From: Pseudomonas baetica
Lineage (GTDB): Bacteria > Pseudomonadota > Gammaproteobacteria > Pseudomonadales > Pseudomonadaceae
Direction of reading: 5' to 3'
Assembly (NCBI RefSeq): GCF_002813455.1
Contig: NZ_PHHE01000001.1
Span: 3,275,001 to 3,339,000 of the forward strand
DNA length: 64,000 nt
In this document: positions 46,917-57,534 of the stretch, piece after piece
How the letters are laid out: every line of letters begins with the position of its first letter
How positions within the stretch are numbered: position 1 is the stretch's first letter
Made by a program: the position numbers and the translations under genes
The notes under the pieces: model-generated
The model's database searches: none
What the model was told of the DNA's origin: nothing
Seen by the model: the letters and a program-made list of their open reading frames with translations, nothing else

Positions 46917-47803
46917 TTGGTGAACGTCCCACTCAGGCAATCTGGCGTGATTATCTGGAACTGACCAAACCGAAAGTCGTGGTGCTGATGCTGATCACTT
47001 CGCTGGTCGGCATGTTCCTCGCGACCCGCGCCGGGGTGCCGTGGACGGTGCTGGTGTTTGGCAACCTGGGTATCGCGCTGTGTGCCGGAGGTGCGGCGGC
47101 GGTCAATCATGTGGTGGATCGGCGCATTGATGCAGTGATGGCGCGCACGCATAAACGGCCATTGGCCGAGGGCCGGGTTTCGCCCGCCGCCGCGTTGACC
47201 TTCGCGCTGGTGCTGGCGCTGCTCGGTCAGGCGTTGCTGCTGACCTTCACCAATCCGCTGACCGCGTGGCTGACCCTCGCCTCCTTGCTCGGCTACGCGG
47301 TGATCTACACCGGTTTCCTCAAGCGCGCGACGCCGCAGAACATCGTCATTGGCGGTCTGGCCGGCGCCGCGCCGCCGCTGCTCGGCTGGACCGCCGCCAC
47401 TGGCCATGTCAGCGCCGAACCGTTGCTGCTGGTGCTGATCATCTTCGCCTGGACGCCGCCGCACTTCTGGGCGCTGGCGATTCATCGCAAAGAGGAATAC
47501 GCCAAGGCCGACATCCCGATGCTGCCGGTCACCCACGGCGAGCACTACACCAAGGTGCATATTCTGCTGTACACCTTCGCGCTGCTGGCGGTGAGTCTGC
47601 TGCCTTATGTGATCCACATGAGCGGCGTGCTTTATCTGGTTTGCGCGCTGGCTCTGGGCGCAAGGTTTCTGCAATGGGCCGTGGTGCTGTACCGTGGCAC
47701 TCGGCCGCACGCGGCGATCAACACGTTCAAGTACTCTATCTGGTACTTGTTTGTGCTGTTCATCGCCCTGCTCGTAGACCACTACTTACTGTTGAACCTA
47801 TGA
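46904..47803 (+). CDS. cyoE: Protoheme IX farnesyltransferase (heme O synthase)
   Basis: This 299-aa UbiA-family prenyltransferase has the two Asp-rich motifs [19 protein letters not shown] (N-x-x-x-D-x-x-x-D) and [19 protein letters not shown]. It farnesylates heme b to heme O, the substrate of CtaA. Start GTG 46904 with AAGGAG 8 bp upstream. It overlaps ctaA by 13 bp and the SCO gene by 4 bp (ATGA), so the three are translationally coupled. Confidence 0.95.
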   Translation: MAILIGERPTQAIWRDYLELTKPKVVVLMLITSLVGMFLATRAGVPWTVLVFGNLGIALCAGGAAAVNHVVDRRIDAVMARTHKRPLAEGRVSPAAALTFALVLALLGQALLLTFTNPLTAWLTLASLLGYAVIYTGFLKRATPQNIVIGGLAGAAPPLLGWTAATGHVSAEPLLLVLIIFAWTPPHFWALAIHRKEEYAKADIPMLPVTHGEHYTKVHILLYTFALLAVSLLPYVIHMSGVLYLVCALALGARFLQWAVVLYRGTRPHAAINTFKYSIWYLFVLFIALLVDHYLLLNL

Positions 47804-48435
47804 CTCGAACCCAGAAAACCGTCTTCATCCTCGTCGCCGTGATCGCGCTGATCCTGGGGCTTACCGTCAACAAGGTGCTGAGCGGCAAGGGCCAGGGCGA
47901 CCCGACCGCGCTGATCGACGCCGGCATTATTCTGCTGCCGCAGAGCCGCACCCTGCCAAACGTGACGATGACCGATCAGGACGGCAAACCGGTCGCCATC
48001 GACGAGTTGAAGGGCAAGTGGAGCCTGCTGTTTTTCGGCTACACCTTCTGCCCGGACATCTGCCCGACCACCCTTGCCCAGCTACGTCAGATCAAAAGCG
48101 AACTGCCCAAAGACGCTGTGGATAAGTTGCAGATCGTGCTGGTCAGCGTTGACCCGAACCGCGATAACCCGAAGCAGTTGAAGCAGTATCTGGGCTACTT
48201 CGATCCGCAGTTCATCGGTCTCACGCCGAGTTCGATCGAAGCGCTGCAAAAGGTCGCCAACGCGGTGAGCATTCCGTTTATTCCGGCCGATACCAGCAAG
48301 CCGAATTACACGGTTGATCACAGTGGCAATCTGGCGGTGATCGGGCCGGACGGGACGCAGCGTGGGTTTATTCGGGCGCCGCTGAACAACGCCAAACTGG
48401 TGGCGCAGCTGCCGGTGATGCTTAACCGCAAGTAA
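47800..48435 (+). CDS. SCO1/SenC copper chaperone for CuA
   Basis: This 211-aa protein has an N-terminal helix and a thioredoxin fold. Copper ligands are C84 and C88 ([14 protein letters not shown]) and H174 ([13 protein letters not shown]). It matures the CuA site of subunit II. It is the last gene of the caa3 cluster; a REPIN and a bidirectional terminator follow. Confidence 0.95.
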   Translation: MTRTQKTVFILVAVIALILGLTVNKVLSGKGQGDPTALIDAGIILLPQSRTLPNVTMTDQDGKPVAIDELKGKWSLLFFGYTFCPDICPTTLAQLRQIKSELPKDAVDKLQIVLVSVDPNRDNPKQLKQYLGYFDPQFIGLTPSSIEALQKVANAVSIPFIPADTSKPNYTVDHSGNLAVIGPDGTQRGFIRAPLNNAKLVAQLPVMLNRK

Positions 48436-48452
48436 AACCAACACGGTCCCCC

Positions 48453-48542
48453 TGTGGGAGCGAGCCTGCTCGCGAAAAGGCCGGCACATTCAACATCTGC
48501 ATCGACTGACACACCGCATTCGCGAGCAAGCCCGCTCCCACA
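48453..48542. repeat. REP doublet (REPIN), 42-bp spacer
   Basis: Arms 48453-48476 (TGTGGGAGCGAGCCTGCTCG) and 48519-48542 enclose a 42-bp spacer containing CATTCAACAT and GACTGACAC. It lies between the convergent SCO and metQ genes. Confidence 0.88.
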
Positions 48543-48555
48543 GGGACACAGGCAC

Positions 48556-48586
48556 AAAAAAGGGGGCGCTCATGGCGCCCCCTTTT
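48556..48586. terminator. Bidirectional terminator between the SCO gene and metQ
   Basis: Stem AGGGGGCGC/GCGCCCCCT has an A-tract before and a T-tract after, so it works for both converging genes. Confidence 0.88.
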
Positions 48587-48603
48587 CATTGCAGCAATCT
48601 GGA

Positions 48604-49374
48604 TCAGAACGCCGGCAACACCGCACCCTTGTACTTCTCGGTAATGAATTTCTTCACTTCCGGGCTGTGCAGGGCAGCGGCCAGTTTCTTCATCGCGTCG
48701 CTGTCCTTGTTGTCCGCACGGGACACGAGGATGTTCACGTACGGCGAATCATTACCTTCGATCACCAGCGCATCCTTGGACGGATCAAGCTTGGCTTCCA
48801 GCGCGTAGTTGGTGTTGATCAGCGCCAGATCGACCTGGGTCAGCACGCGCGGGATGGTCGCGGCTTCCAGTTCACGGATTTTCAGGTCTTTCGGGTTCTG
48901 CGCGATGTCTTTGAGGGTCGACAGGATGTTGGTCGGATCCTTCAAAGTAATCACGCCAGCCTTGGCCAGCAGCAACAGCGCACGGCCGCCGTTGGTGGCG
49001 TCGTTCGGGATTACCACGTTGGCGCCGCTTGGCAGGTCTTTCAGATCCTTGATCTTGCTCGAATAGGCGCCCAGTGGCTCCAGATGCACGCCCGTCACGG
49101 CCACCAGGCTGGTGCCCTTGGCCTTGTTGAACTCATCGAGGTACGGCTGGTGCTGGAAGAAGTTGGCGTCCAGACGTTTTTCGGCGACCTGTACGTTCGG
49201 CTGAATGTAGTCAGTGAAGACCTTGACCTTCAGATCCACGCCTTCTTTGGCCAGGGCCGGCTTCACGAATTCGAGGATTTCCGCGTGCGGCACCGGGCTG
49301 GCGGCAACGGTCAGGGTTTCTGCGTGGGCCGAGAATGCCGCAACGGCAGCGAAAGCAGCGATCAGTTTTTTCAT
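48604..49374 (-). CDS. metQ: D-methionine-binding lipoprotein-like periplasmic protein
   Basis: This 256-aa NlpA/MetQ-family solute-binding protein has a signal peptide (KKLIAAFAAVAAFSAHA) with no lipobox cysteine, so it seems to be a soluble periplasmic protein. Family segments are NFFQHQPYLDEFNKAKG and VVIPNDATNGGRALLLL. It feeds methionine to the MetI/MetN ABC importer encoded just upstream. The 76-bp gap to metI has no obvious terminator, so they should form one operon (metN-metI-metQ). Confidence 0.92.
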   Translation of the reverse strand: MKKLIAAFAAVAAFSAHAETLTVAASPVPHAEILEFVKPALAKEGVDLKVKVFTDYIQPNVQVAEKRLDANFFQHQPYLDEFNKAKGTSLVAVTGVHLEPLGAYSSKIKDLKDLPSGANVVIPNDATNGGRALLLLAKAGVITLKDPTNILSTLKDIAQNPKDLKIRELEAATIPRVLTQVDLALINTNYALEAKLDPSKDALVIEGNDSPYVNILVSRADNKDSDAMKKLAAALHSPEVKKFITEKYKGAVLPAF

Positions 49375-49450
49375 TCAGCTAACTCCTTTTGAGGCGCCCG
49401 TCTGGCGCCTGCCAGCGAATGGCCGGCTCATTTCTTGATGGTCAGACCGG

Positions 49451-50125
49451 TTATTTGCGCGAGAAGTGCACAACCAGTCTGTCACCTACCATTTGCAGCA
49501 CTTGTACCAGAATCAACAGCAGCACCACGGTGACGATCATCACGTCAGTCTGGAAACGCTGGTAGCCGAAGCGAATCGCCAGGTCACCCAGGCCACCGGC
49601 GCCGACCACACCGGCCATCGCCGTGTAGGAAACCAGAGTAATCGCCGTCACCGTAATCGCCGCGAAGATGCCCGGACGGGCCTCAGGCAGCAAAGCGTTC
49701 ATGATGATCTGCCGGGTGGTCGCGCCCATCGACTGGGTCGCTTCAATGATGCCGCGATCGACTTCACGCAGCGCGGTTTCCACCAGACGCGCGAAGAACG
49801 GCGTGGCACCCACCACCAGCGGCGGAATCGCACCGGCCACGCCCAGCGACGTGCCGGTGATCAGCACGGTGAACGGGATCATCACGATCAACAGAATGAT
49901 AAACGGCAGCGAACGCAGAATGTTCACTGCCAGCGACATGAACGCGTAGAGGCCACGGTTTTCCAGCAACTGACGCGGGCTGCAAAGGAACAGCAGCACG
50001 CCAAGCGGCAGGCCCAGCAGCACGGTGAACAGCAGCGAACCGCCGAGCATCAGCATGGTGTCGCCAGTCGCCAGCCAGATTTCAAACCAGTCGATGTTTT
50101 CGAAGAACGTCTTGAGCAGTTCCAT
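49451..50125 (-). CDS. metI: Methionine ABC transporter permease
   Basis: This 224-aa permease has about five helices and the EAA loop (TALREVDRGIIEATQSMGAT). The start overlaps the metN stop by one base. It forms the transmembrane channel of the methionine importer. Confidence 0.94.
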   Translation of the reverse strand: MELLKTFFENIDWFEIWLATGDTMLMLGGSLLFTVLLGLPLGVLLFLCSPRQLLENRGLYAFMSLAVNILRSLPFIILLIVMIPFTVLITGTSLGVAGAIPPLVVGATPFFARLVETALREVDRGIIEATQSMGATTRQIIMNALLPEARPGIFAAITVTAITLVSYTAMAGVVGAGGLGDLAIRFGYQRFQTDVMIVTVVLLLILVQVLQMVGDRLVVHFSRK

Positions 50126-51132
50126 TAACGGAGCACCTCCATGTGAACGTCAGCGGCGGTGAAGCGGGCAAACGCCGCTTCCATGTCGCCACCGGTGACG
50201 GCGAGGGTCAATTGCCCGTACGGAATGTCTTTGATGCGGTCGATGCGGCCGGCAAGGATGCTGTAGTCGACGCCGGTTTCCCGGGCAACGGTGCCAAGCA
50301 GTGGCGCGTAGGTCGCTTCGCCCTGGAAAGTCAGACGCACGATACGACCCGGCACATGAGCAAAGTCATCACGCTGTTCGCCTTCGTCGATTTGCTCGCT
50401 TTCCTGGACGAAGCGCTTGGTGGTCGGGTGCTGCGGATGCAGGAACACATCGGCCACCGAGCCTTGCTCGACGATCACGCCGGCATCCATCACACCCACC
50501 TGATCGCACACGCGACGGATCACATCCATCTCGTGGGTGATCAGGACGATGGTCAGTTTCAGCTCACGGTTGATCTCGGCCAACAGTTGCAGGACCGACG
50601 CGGTGGTCTGCGGGTCGAGGGCGCTGGTGGCTTCGTCGCACAGCAGAATCTTTGGCTTGGTCGCCAGGGCGCGGGCAATACCGACGCGCTGCTTCTGGCC
50701 GCCGGACAACTGCGCCGGATATTTTTTGGCGTGGTCAGACAAACCGACCCGCGCCAGCAACTCGGCGACGCGCTTGTCGATTTCGCTGCTCGACAGTTCG
50801 CCGGCCAGGGTCAGCGGCAACGCAACGTTGTCGGCAACGGTCTTGGACGCGAGCAGGTTGAAGTGCTGGAAGATCATCCCGACTTGCTGGCGGAAACGGC
50901 GCAGGCCGTTGGCGTCCAGCGCGGTGACTTCTTCGCCGTCGACGATGATCTTGCCGCCACTGGATTCTTCCAGGCGATTGATCAGACGCAGCAGGGTACT
51001 TTTTCCCGCACCGGAATGGCCGATCAGGCCGAAAACCTGACCGTTCTCGATCGTGAGACTGGTCGGGTGCAGGGCGGGGATGTCCTTACCGGCGACGCGG
51101 TAAGTTTTGTGGACGTTTTGAAACTCGATCAC
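50125..51132 (-). CDS. metN: Methionine ABC transporter ATP-binding protein
   Basis: This 335-aa ATPase has Walker [10 protein letters not shown], signature [15 protein letters not shown], Walker [14 protein letters not shown] and the H-loop ITHEMDV. The C-terminal NIL/ACT-like domain (residues about 260-335) is the methionine-sensing regulatory domain of MetN. It is the first gene of metN-metI-metQ. No SAM-responsive riboswitch-like structure was recognised in the 259-bp leader. Confidence 0.95.
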   Translation of the reverse strand: MIEFQNVHKTYRVAGKDIPALHPTSLTIENGQVFGLIGHSGAGKSTLLRLINRLEESSGGKIIVDGEEVTALDANGLRRFRQQVGMIFQHFNLLASKTVADNVALPLTLAGELSSSEIDKRVAELLARVGLSDHAKKYPAQLSGGQKQRVGIARALATKPKILLCDEATSALDPQTTASVLQLLAEINRELKLTIVLITHEMDVIRRVCDQVGVMDAGVIVEQGSVADVFLHPQHPTTKRFVQESEQIDEGEQRDDFAHVPGRIVRLTFQGEATYAPLLGTVARETGVDYSILAGRIDRIKDIPYGQLTLAVTGGDMEAAFARFTAADVHMEVLR

Positions 51133-51391
51133 GTAGCGAACCTTGTGGGGCGCGTTAGAAAAGGATCAGCGGTTAGCCGGGCGCGCATTTTAGCCTGTCC
51201 GTATAGAGGTTCTTAGCATTTATTTCTCAATTAACCTTCGATTTGGCAATAACAAGATCAAAGGTCATAAAAAAGGAACGCCCGTTCCTGCTCATCGGTC
51301 ACTAGTTAAGCGACTTGAAACCCTGGGTAACCGTGCCCGGAAACGCTCAAGAGTCCCCGTTGAAAGGGGTCAAACGAGGAGTTTACGTCTG

Positions 51392-53533
51392 ATGAGTACC
51401 AAAAAACCTGCCTCCGGCAAAAGTGAACTGGCTGGAACCGACACCCCGGACCGCGCCAACACCAACGCCAAACTCGACAGTCTGGAGAAATTTCGCTCCG
51501 ACGCCACCGGCCAGGCCCTGCGCACCAATCAGGGGGTAAAAATCGCCGATAACCAGAATACCCTCAAGGCCGGCCCCCGCGGGCCGTCGTTGCTGGAAGA
51601 CTTCATCATGCGTGAAAAAATCACGCACTTTGACCATGAGCGCATTCCGGAGCGCATCGTCCACGCCCGCGGCACCGGGGCTCACGGCTTCTTTCAGGCC
51701 TACGAGAATCATGCCGCGCTGACCAAGGCCGGTTTCCTACAGGATCCGGGGAAAAAGACGCCAGTGTTCGTGCGTTTTTCCACCGTACAGGGGCCGCGCG
51801 GCTCCGGTGACACCGTGCGTGACGTGCGCGGTTTTGCCGTGAAGTTCTTCACCGACGAGGGCAACTTCGACCTGGTCGGCAACAACATGCCGGTGTTTTT
51901 CATTCAGGACGCGATCAAGTTCCCTGACTTCGTCCACGCGGTAAAACCTGAACCGCACAACGAAATCCCTACCGGCGGCTCGGCTCACGACACCTTCTGG
52001 GACTTCGTATCGCTGGTGCCGGAGTCGGCGCACATGGTCATCTGGGCGATGTCCGACCGGGCGATCCCGAAAAGCCTGCGCAGCATGCAGGGCTTTGGCG
52101 TGCACACCTTCCGGCTGGTCAACGCCGAAGGCAAATCGCGCTTCGTCAAATTCCACTGGCGCCCTACAGCCGGCACTTGCTCGCTGGTGTGGGACGAGGC
52201 GCAGAAACTCGCCGGTAAAGACACCGACTACCACCGTCGCGACCTTTGGGAATCGATCGAGATGGGCGACTACCCGGAATGGGAACTGGGCGTGCAGATC
52301 ATCGAAGAGGAAAACGAGCACGACTTCGAGTTCGACATCCTCGACCCGACCAAGCTGATCCCCGAAGAAATCGTGCCGATCACGCCGCTGGGTAAAATGA
52401 CCCTCAACCGCAACCCGGACAATTTCTTTGCCGAGACCGAGCAAGTTGCGTTTTGCCCGGGCCACATCGTGCCGGGCATCGACTTCTCCAATGACCCGCT
52501 GCTGCAAGGTCGGCTGTTTTCCTACACCGACACGCAGATCAGCCGACTCGGTGGACCGAATTTTCATGAGCTGCCAATCAACCGCCCGGTGGCGCCGTTC
52601 CATAACGGCCAGCGTGATGCTCAGCACCGCACAGTGATCGACAAGGGACGCGCGTCTTACGAGCCAAACTCGATCGATGGCGGCTGGCCGAAAGAAACCC
52701 CGCCTGCCGCGCAGGATGGCGGTTTCGAGACCTATCCGGAGCGTATCGACGCCGCCAAGATCCGCCAGCGCAGCGAGTCGTTCAGCGACCACTTCTCCCA
52801 GGCGCGCCTGTTCTTCAACAGCATGAGTGCGCATGAGAAGGAACACATCATTGCCGCCTACAGCTTTGAGTTGGGCAAGGTTGAGCGTGAGTTCATCCGC
52901 GCGCGGGAAGTGAATGAAATTCTGGCCAATATCGACCTGGAACTGGCCAAGCGTGTGGCGGCCAATCTGGGGCTGCCTGCGCCGACCAAAGGCACGGTCG
53001 AGGTGCGAAAAACATCGTTCGACCACTCGCCTTCACTCAGCCAGGCGAATCTGCTGCCGGAAAATATCAAGACGCGCAAAGTGGCCATTCTTGCTGCCAA
53101 CGGCGTCGATGGTGCAGCGATTGATGCGATGAAGAAGGCATTGGCCGCTGAAGGTGCACACGCCAAGTTGCTGGGGCCGACTTCAGCGCCAGTGAAGACT
53201 GCCGATGGCAAAAGCCTGCCGGTGGATGCATCGATGGAAGGTATGCCTTCAGTGATTTTCGATGCGGTGTTCGTGCCGGGTGGCGCGGCGTCGATCAAAG
53301 CGTTGAGCGGTGAGGGCGTGGCGCTGCATTACGTGCTGGAGGCCTATAAGCATCTGAAGGCGGTTGCCTTGCACGGCGAAGCCAAGCAGTTGCTGGATGT
53401 GCTGAAGCTGGAGACGGATGCCGGGTTGCTCGAGGGTAAGGATATCGGGGCGTTGACCAAGCCGTTCTTTGCCGCAATCGGGCAGCATCGGGTTTGGGCT
53501 CGGGAGCCTAAGGCGAAAGCCATTCCGGCCTAA
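51392..53533 (+). CDS. katE: Catalase HPII (large-subunit, clade 2)
   Basis: This 713-aa large catalase has catalytic His in [13 protein letters not shown], catalytic Asn in the [12 protein letters not shown] segment and the heme-ligand Tyr in [17 protein letters not shown]-terminal flavodoxin/class I glutaminase-like domain (residues about 560-713, [15 protein letters not shown]) is typical of HPII-type enzymes. It removes H2O2, usually under RpoS control. ATG 51392 has GAGGAG upstream (AAACGAGGAGTTTACG). It is monocistronic, with a REP pair after it. Confidence 0.96.
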   Translation: MSTKKPASGKSELAGTDTPDRANTNAKLDSLEKFRSDATGQALRTNQGVKIADNQNTLKAGPRGPSLLEDFIMREKITHFDHERIPERIVHARGTGAHGFFQAYENHAALTKAGFLQDPGKKTPVFVRFSTVQGPRGSGDTVRDVRGFAVKFFTDEGNFDLVGNNMPVFFIQDAIKFPDFVHAVKPEPHNEIPTGGSAHDTFWDFVSLVPESAHMVIWAMSDRAIPKSLRSMQGFGVHTFRLVNAEGKSRFVKFHWRPTAGTCSLVWDEAQKLAGKDTDYHRRDLWESIEMGDYPEWELGVQIIEEENEHDFEFDILDPTKLIPEEIVPITPLGKMTLNRNPDNFFAETEQVAFCPGHIVPGIDFSNDPLLQGRLFSYTDTQISRLGGPNFHELPINRPVAPFHNGQRDAQHRTVIDKGRASYEPNSIDGGWPKETPPAAQDGGFETYPERIDAAKIRQRSESFSDHFSQARLFFNSMSAHEKEHIIAAYSFELGKVEREFIRAREVNEILANIDLELAKRVAANLGLPAPTKGTVEVRKTSFDHSPSLSQANLLPENIKTRKVAILAANGVDGAAIDAMKKALAAEGAHAKLLGPTSAPVKTADGKSLPVDASMEGMPSVIFDAVFVPGGAASIKALSGEGVALHYVLEAYKHLKAVALHGEAKQLLDVLKLETDAGLLEGKDIGALTKPFFAAIGQHRVWAREPKAKAIPA

Positions 53534-53560
53534 ACGTTATTTGCTGACTGACAGGACGCC

Positions 53561-53653
53561 TTCGCGAGCAAGCCCGCTCCCACTCTGGATCTGCGTCGAA
53601 CACAACATTTGTGGGCACAGCAGATCAAGGGTGGGGGCGGGCTTGCTCGCGAA
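53561..53653. repeat. REP pair, outward type, 46-bp spacer
   Basis: Arms 53561-53583 and 53630-53653 follow katE. The second arm ends 4 bp from the stop codon of the convergent lipoprotein gene. Confidence 0.85.
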
Positions 53654-53657
53654 GCTT

Positions 53658-54371
53658 TTAGGGTTTTTGCGGACTTAGAACCATCTGCGCCGGCACCGTG
53701 CGCAAAATCTGCTTCTCGATCTTCAGATCAAAATCCGGATTCAATTTCTTCACCCGCTTGGTCAGCAACGTCGCCAACCAAGGGTAATCGTTGGTGCGGG
53801 GCGCCTGAATGCTCACCGCGCACTCGTAATTCACCACATCAGCGGCGATCGCGTCGAGTTGCCGGCGAAGTTTGCGGCTATCGGTGATGTTCAGCGCCAC
53901 GGTGGTGCTTTCGGCGGTCGGATCGATCACCTTGGCTTTTGGCTTGGCTTCCGCGGCCAGCAATGCGGCTTCGGCCTTTTCCAGCTCGGCCTTGCGCGCT
54001 TCGGTGATGGCGCCATTGACGCCACCAGTCAGCGCCGGGGCCTTGGGCATCAGCGCACGGGCACGGCTCAACGCTGTGGCAGCAGCGTTTACATCACCCT
54101 TCTGCAGGACAATCTGGCTGCGGCGCAGATACGCCTCGGCCAATTGTCGCTGGTATTGCTCAAGGGATTGATCGTTGGGCGTTTCGGCCTGCAAAGCGGC
54201 CAACTGGTCTTCGGCTGTGGCCAGTTCGCTGCTGGCCAGGTTTTGCTCCAGCTGTGCGATGGCCGTAGCCCGCGCATCGGGGATCTGGGCCACCGGCGGC
54301 GTGCTTTGGCAGGCGCCCAGCAGCACGGAAAATGCGACAAGGAGCAGATAACGGGAGGCGAACGGCTTCAT
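53658..54371 (-). CDS. Lipoprotein with coiled-coil/TPR-like middle (PA5502-type)
   Basis: This 237-aa predicted lipoprotein (VAFSVLLGAC lipobox) has an alpha-helical segment at residues 35-115 (QLEQNLASSELATAEDQLAAL, AEAYLRRSQIVLQKGDVNAA) resembling a TPR pair. A lysine/alanine-rich linker and a C-terminal domain of unknown fold (LRRQLDAIAADVVNYECAV) follow. It lies 37 bp upstream-adjacent to znuB on the same strand, but no zinc link is evident. The function is unknown. Confidence 0.8.
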   Translation of the reverse strand: MKPFASRYLLLVAFSVLLGACQSTPPVAQIPDARATAIAQLEQNLASSELATAEDQLAALQAETPNDQSLEQYQRQLAEAYLRRSQIVLQKGDVNAAATALSRARALMPKAPALTGGVNGAITEARKAELEKAEAALLAAEAKPKAKVIDPTAESTTVALNITDSRKLRRQLDAIAADVVNYECAVSIQAPRTNDYPWLATLLTKRVKKLNPDFDLKIEKQILRTVPAQMVLSPQKP

Positions 54372-54408
54372 TCCTGCGACTCTCTAATTGCGCAAAAAGC
54401 GAGCAAGT

Positions 54409-55197
54409 CTACACCCCTCGACGGGGCAGAACAAAACTCAGCAGAAACAGTGCGGCCGCCGTTACAACAATTGACGGGCCGGCCGGGGTGTCCTTGAACC
54501 ACGACAGCGCCAGGCCGCCACACACGGCGAGCATGCCCAGCAGGCTCGCGCCCAGTGCCATCTGCTCCGGCGAACGGGCGTGACGCTGTGCCGCAGCCGC
54601 CGGGATGATCAACAGCGAGGTAATCAGCAACACACCGACGATTTTCATCGCCACCGCGATCACCACCGCAATCAACAACATCAGAGCCATACGCAGGCCA
54701 GCCACCGGCAGGCCTTCGACTTTGGCCAACTCTTCATGCACGGTGATCGCCAGCAGCGGTCGCCACAGCGTCACCAGCAATACCAGCACTGCCGCGCTAC
54801 CGCCAAGGATCCACGCCAGATCAGTCGGGCTGATCGCCAGCAGGTCGCCGAACAGATAGGCCATCAGGTCGATCCGCACTTCATGCATGAAGCTTAGTAC
54901 CACCAACCCGAGAGAGAGCGTGCTCGGTGCGAGAATTCCCAAAAGCGTGTCGGACGCCAGTGGTTGGCGCTGTTGCAGGGTCACCAGCAACACCGCCAGC
55001 AGCAGACAGCCGACCGTCACCGCGACCGTCGGGCTGACATCCAGCAAAAAGCCCAACGCCACGCCGAGCAATGCGGCGTGGGACAAGGTATCGCCGAAAT
55101 AGGCCATGCGCCGCCAGACCACAAACGATCCGAGCGGCCCTGCAACGATCGCCAACGCCAGACCTGCAAGCAGGGCATACAACAGAAAATCAGCCAT
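54409..55197 (-). CDS. znuB: Zinc ABC transporter permease
   Basis: This 262-aa ABC-3 family permease has about eight helices. It begins [23 protein letters not shown], with conserved [15 protein letters not shown]. Start ATG 55197 overlaps the znuC end by 8 bp; a longer frame is open upstream but reads znuC out of frame. It forms the channel of the high-affinity ZnuABC importer. Confidence 0.95.
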   Translation of the reverse strand: MADFLLYALLAGLALAIVAGPLGSFVVWRRMAYFGDTLSHAALLGVALGFLLDVSPTVAVTVGCLLLAVLLVTLQQRQPLASDTLLGILAPSTLSLGLVVLSFMHEVRIDLMAYLFGDLLAISPTDLAWILGGSAAVLVLLVTLWRPLLAITVHEELAKVEGLPVAGLRMALMLLIAVVIAVAMKIVGVLLITSLLIIPAAAAQRHARSPEQMALGASLLGMLAVCGGLALSWFKDTPAGPSIVVTAAALFLLSFVLPRRGV

Positions 55198-55975
55198 GCT
55201 TGCAGCTATCTCCATGAACGTGGGGTTGGCCGGAAACCGGGCCTTTGACCACTGAACCGTGCAGGTCATGGGCGTGGTCGTGATGGTGGTGATAAATCGC
55301 CAGGCTCTGCGCGTTCTTGCCGAACAACTCGACAAACGCCGGATCGCCGCTGACCTGCTCGGGATGCCCGGAGCAGCAAACGTGGCGGTTGAGGCACACC
55401 ACCTGGTCGGTGGTGCTCATCACCAGATGCAGATCGTGAGAAACCATCAACACACCGCAGCCGTGGCGGTCGCGCAGACGGGTGATCAGGCTATACAACT
55501 CGGCTTGGCCGGCCACGTCGACACCTTGTACCGGCTCGTCGAGCACCAGCAGTTCCGGTTCACGCAGCAACGCCCGGGCCAGCAGCACGCGCTGCATTTC
55601 ACCACCGGAAACGCTTTGCACCGGGCTTTCGATGACCTGTTCGGCGCCGACTTCCTTGAGCGCAGCCAATGCGCGCGGGCGATCAACACCCGGCACCAGC
55701 CGCAGGAAGCGCAGCACCGACAGCGGCAAAGTCGGATCGACGTGGAGTTTTTGCGGCATGTAGCCCACGCGCAGTTTCGGCTTGCGCCAGACACTGCCGC
55801 TGTCCGGCTTCAACAGCCCGAGCACGGCGCGCACCAACGTGGTCTTGCCAGCGCCGTTGGGGCCGATCAGGGTGACGATTTGTCCCGGCTCGACGCTCAG
55901 CTCGATGTTGTCCAGCACGGTCTGCCCGGCAAACGTGACGGCGACTTGCTCCAGACGGATCAGCGCGTTGCTCAT
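55190..55975 (-). CDS. znuC: Zinc ABC transporter ATPase
   Basis: This 261-aa ATPase has Walker [10 protein letters not shown], signature [16 protein letters not shown], Walker [13 protein letters not shown] and a His-rich C-terminus ([13 protein letters not shown]) typical of zinc-handling proteins. Start [11 protein letters not shown] at 55975 shares one base with the zur stop. It is in the zur-znuC-znuB operon. Confidence 0.95.
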   Translation of the reverse strand: MSNALIRLEQVAVTFAGQTVLDNIELSVEPGQIVTLIGPNGAGKTTLVRAVLGLLKPDSGSVWRKPKLRVGYMPQKLHVDPTLPLSVLRFLRLVPGVDRPRALAALKEVGAEQVIESPVQSVSGGEMQRVLLARALLREPELLVLDEPVQGVDVAGQAELYSLITRLRDRHGCGVLMVSHDLHLVMSTTDQVVCLNRHVCCSGHPEQVSGDPAFVELFGKNAQSLAIYHHHHDHAHDLHGSVVKGPVSGQPHVHGDSCKHG

Positions 55976-56457
55976 CAAGCCCCCTGGCAACCGGAGCACA
56001 GGCCGACCACTTCGACGGTCTGCGCCTCGACGATAAAACCGACATCCTTGGCGCTGTTAATGATCGCGTCGCTGATCACTTTTTGCTCAAGTTCGATGGC
56101 GGCGTGGCAATCGCGGCAGATCAGGAACTGGCCCTGATGCGAATGTTCCGGGTGCACGCAGCCGACGAAGGCATTGAGTGAGGAGATGCGGTGCACCAAG
56201 CCGTTTTCCAAAAGGAAATCCAGCGCCCGGTAAACGGTCGGCGGCGCGGCGCGGCGGCCGTCCTGCTCGCTGAGCACGGCGAGGATGTCGTAGGCGCCCA
56301 GCGGCTTGTGGCTCTGCCACACCAGCTCCAGCACCCGGCGGCGCAACGCGGTCAGGCGCAAGCCTTTCTGCGCGCACAAGGTATCGGCCTCGGACAATGC
56401 GCTGTGCACGCAATGAGAGTGGTCGTGGGGACGGCTGGCAATCGGTGTAATAGGCAT
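55975..56457 (-). CDS. zur: Zinc uptake regulator Zur (Fur family)
   Basis: This 160-aa Fur-family repressor has an N-terminal His-rich patch (HDHSHCVHS) and winged helix ([27 protein letters not shown]). The metal sites include [19 protein letters not shown] and a C-terminal CSGCQ. With zinc bound it should repress znuA and the zur-znuCB operon, both starting from the 57-bp divergent region. The first gene of the operon, it starts at ATG 56457. Confidence 0.93.
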   Translation of the reverse strand: MPITPIASRPHDHSHCVHSALSEADTLCAQKGLRLTALRRRVLELVWQSHKPLGAYDILAVLSEQDGRRAAPPTVYRALDFLLENGLVHRISSLNAFVGCVHPEHSHQGQFLICRDCHAAIELEQKVISDAIINSAKDVGFIVEAQTVEVVGLCSGCQGA

Positions 56458-56479
56458 GGGCGGCGACGAGTTTTGATAG

Positions 56480-56502
56480 AGACGTTATTATGTTACCCGT
56501 TC
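56480..56502. promoter_or_regulatory. Putative Zur box in the znuA/zur divergent region
   Basis: GACGTTATTATGTTACCCGT (56481-56500) is AT-rich with imperfect dyad symmetry around GTTAT-n3-GTTAC, similar to known Zur boxes. The position between two zinc genes supports it; the match to consensus is only moderate. Confidence 0.45.
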
Positions 56503-56523
56503 TCGCCTCCTTGAGTGGTCATC

Positions 56524-57444
56524 GTGTCCCGACTTTTTTCTGTTTTTGTGGCTTTTGTCGCCAGTTTCCTGCTGATCGGTTCGGCTCAGGCCGAGGTCAA
56601 AGTCCTCACCAGCATCAAACCGTTGCAGCTGATTGCAGCAGCCGTGCAGGACGGCGTGGCGATCCCCGAAGTGCTGCTGCCGCCGGGTGCCTCACCGCAT
56701 AACTACGCGCTGCGTCCATCCGACGTACGGAAGGTGCAAGCGGTGGATCTGCTCTACTGGATCGGCCCGGACATGGAAGGTTTCCTGCCGCGCGTGCTGA
56801 ACGGTCGTACGCTGCCGAGCGTCGCCGTGCAGGATCTGCCGGGGATGAAACTGCGTCATTTCGCTGAAGACAGTCATTCCCATGCAGAAGAGGCCGACGA
56901 TCATGACCACGATCACCGCCCGGGCACGCTGGATGCGCATTTGTGGCTAACGCCGGTCAACGCGCGGGTCATTGCCGACAAAATGGCCGCTGACCTGAGT
57001 GCGGCTGATCCGGCGAATGCTGAACGTTATCAAAGCAACGCCAAGGCATTCGACGAGCGTCTGGATGCGTTGGACCTGCGCTTGAAGAAACGACTGGCCA
57101 GCGTTGAAGGCAAACCCTACTTCGTGTTTCACGAGGCGTTCGATTACTTCGAAGAGGCTTACGGCCTGAAGCACACCGGCGTATTCAGCGTTGCCGCAGA
57201 AGTGCAACCGGGCGCGCAGCACGTGGCGGCGATGCGCAAGCGTTTGCAGGAAGTGGGTAAGACTTGCGTGTTCAGCGAACCGCCATTGCGGCCGCGCCTG
57301 GCGGAAACGCTGGTGGCTGGCTTGCCGGTGAAACTGGCGGAGCTGGATGCACTGGGCGGCTACACCCCGGCGACTGCTCAGGGCTACGAGCAGGTTTTGG
57401 AAAAATTGGGCAATGATCTGGCCGGTTGCCTGGAATCTCTTTAA
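56524..57444 (+). CDS. znuA: Zinc ABC transporter periplasmic binding protein
   Basis: This 306-aa protein has a signal peptide (SRLFSVFVAFVASFLLIGSAQA) and the zinc-site His residues of the ZnuA/cluster 9 family (ASPHNYALRPSD, DAHLWLTPVNA, FVFHEAFDYFE). A charged His/Asp-rich loop (SHSHAEEADDHDHDHRP) serves zinc capture. The GTG at 56524 is chosen to give this signal peptide; a frame-matched GTG at 56515 is the alternative. It is divergent from zur, and a REP pair follows. Confidence 0.94.
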   Translation: MSRLFSVFVAFVASFLLIGSAQAEVKVLTSIKPLQLIAAAVQDGVAIPEVLLPPGASPHNYALRPSDVRKVQAVDLLYWIGPDMEGFLPRVLNGRTLPSVAVQDLPGMKLRHFAEDSHSHAEEADDHDHDHRPGTLDAHLWLTPVNARVIADKMAADLSAADPANAERYQSNAKAFDERLDALDLRLKKRLASVEGKPYFVFHEAFDYFEEAYGLKHTGVFSVAAEVQPGAQHVAAMRKRLQEVGKTCVFSEPPLRPRLAETLVAGLPVKLAELDALGGYTPATAQGYEQVLEKLGNDLAGCLESL

Positions 57445-57466
57445 CCCCGGCATCGGCGTCGACCCA

Positions 57467-57529
57467 TTCGCGAGCAAGCCCGCTCCCACATTGGATTTAA
57501 ACCAATGTGGGAGCGGGCTTGCTCGCGAA
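57467..57529. repeat. REP pair, outward type, 15-bp spacer
   Basis: Arms 57467-57490 and 57506-57529 surround ATTGGATTTAAACCAAT, giving an almost perfect long palindrome between znuA and the convergent thrB. It ends 5 bp before the thrB stop. Confidence 0.88.
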
Positions 57530-57534
57530 GCTTT

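Noticed and set aside
51133..51391. SAM or other riboswitch before metN
   Set aside because: No SAM-I-like core or strong aptamer/terminator pair is visible, and pseudomonads generally lack S-box control of metN.
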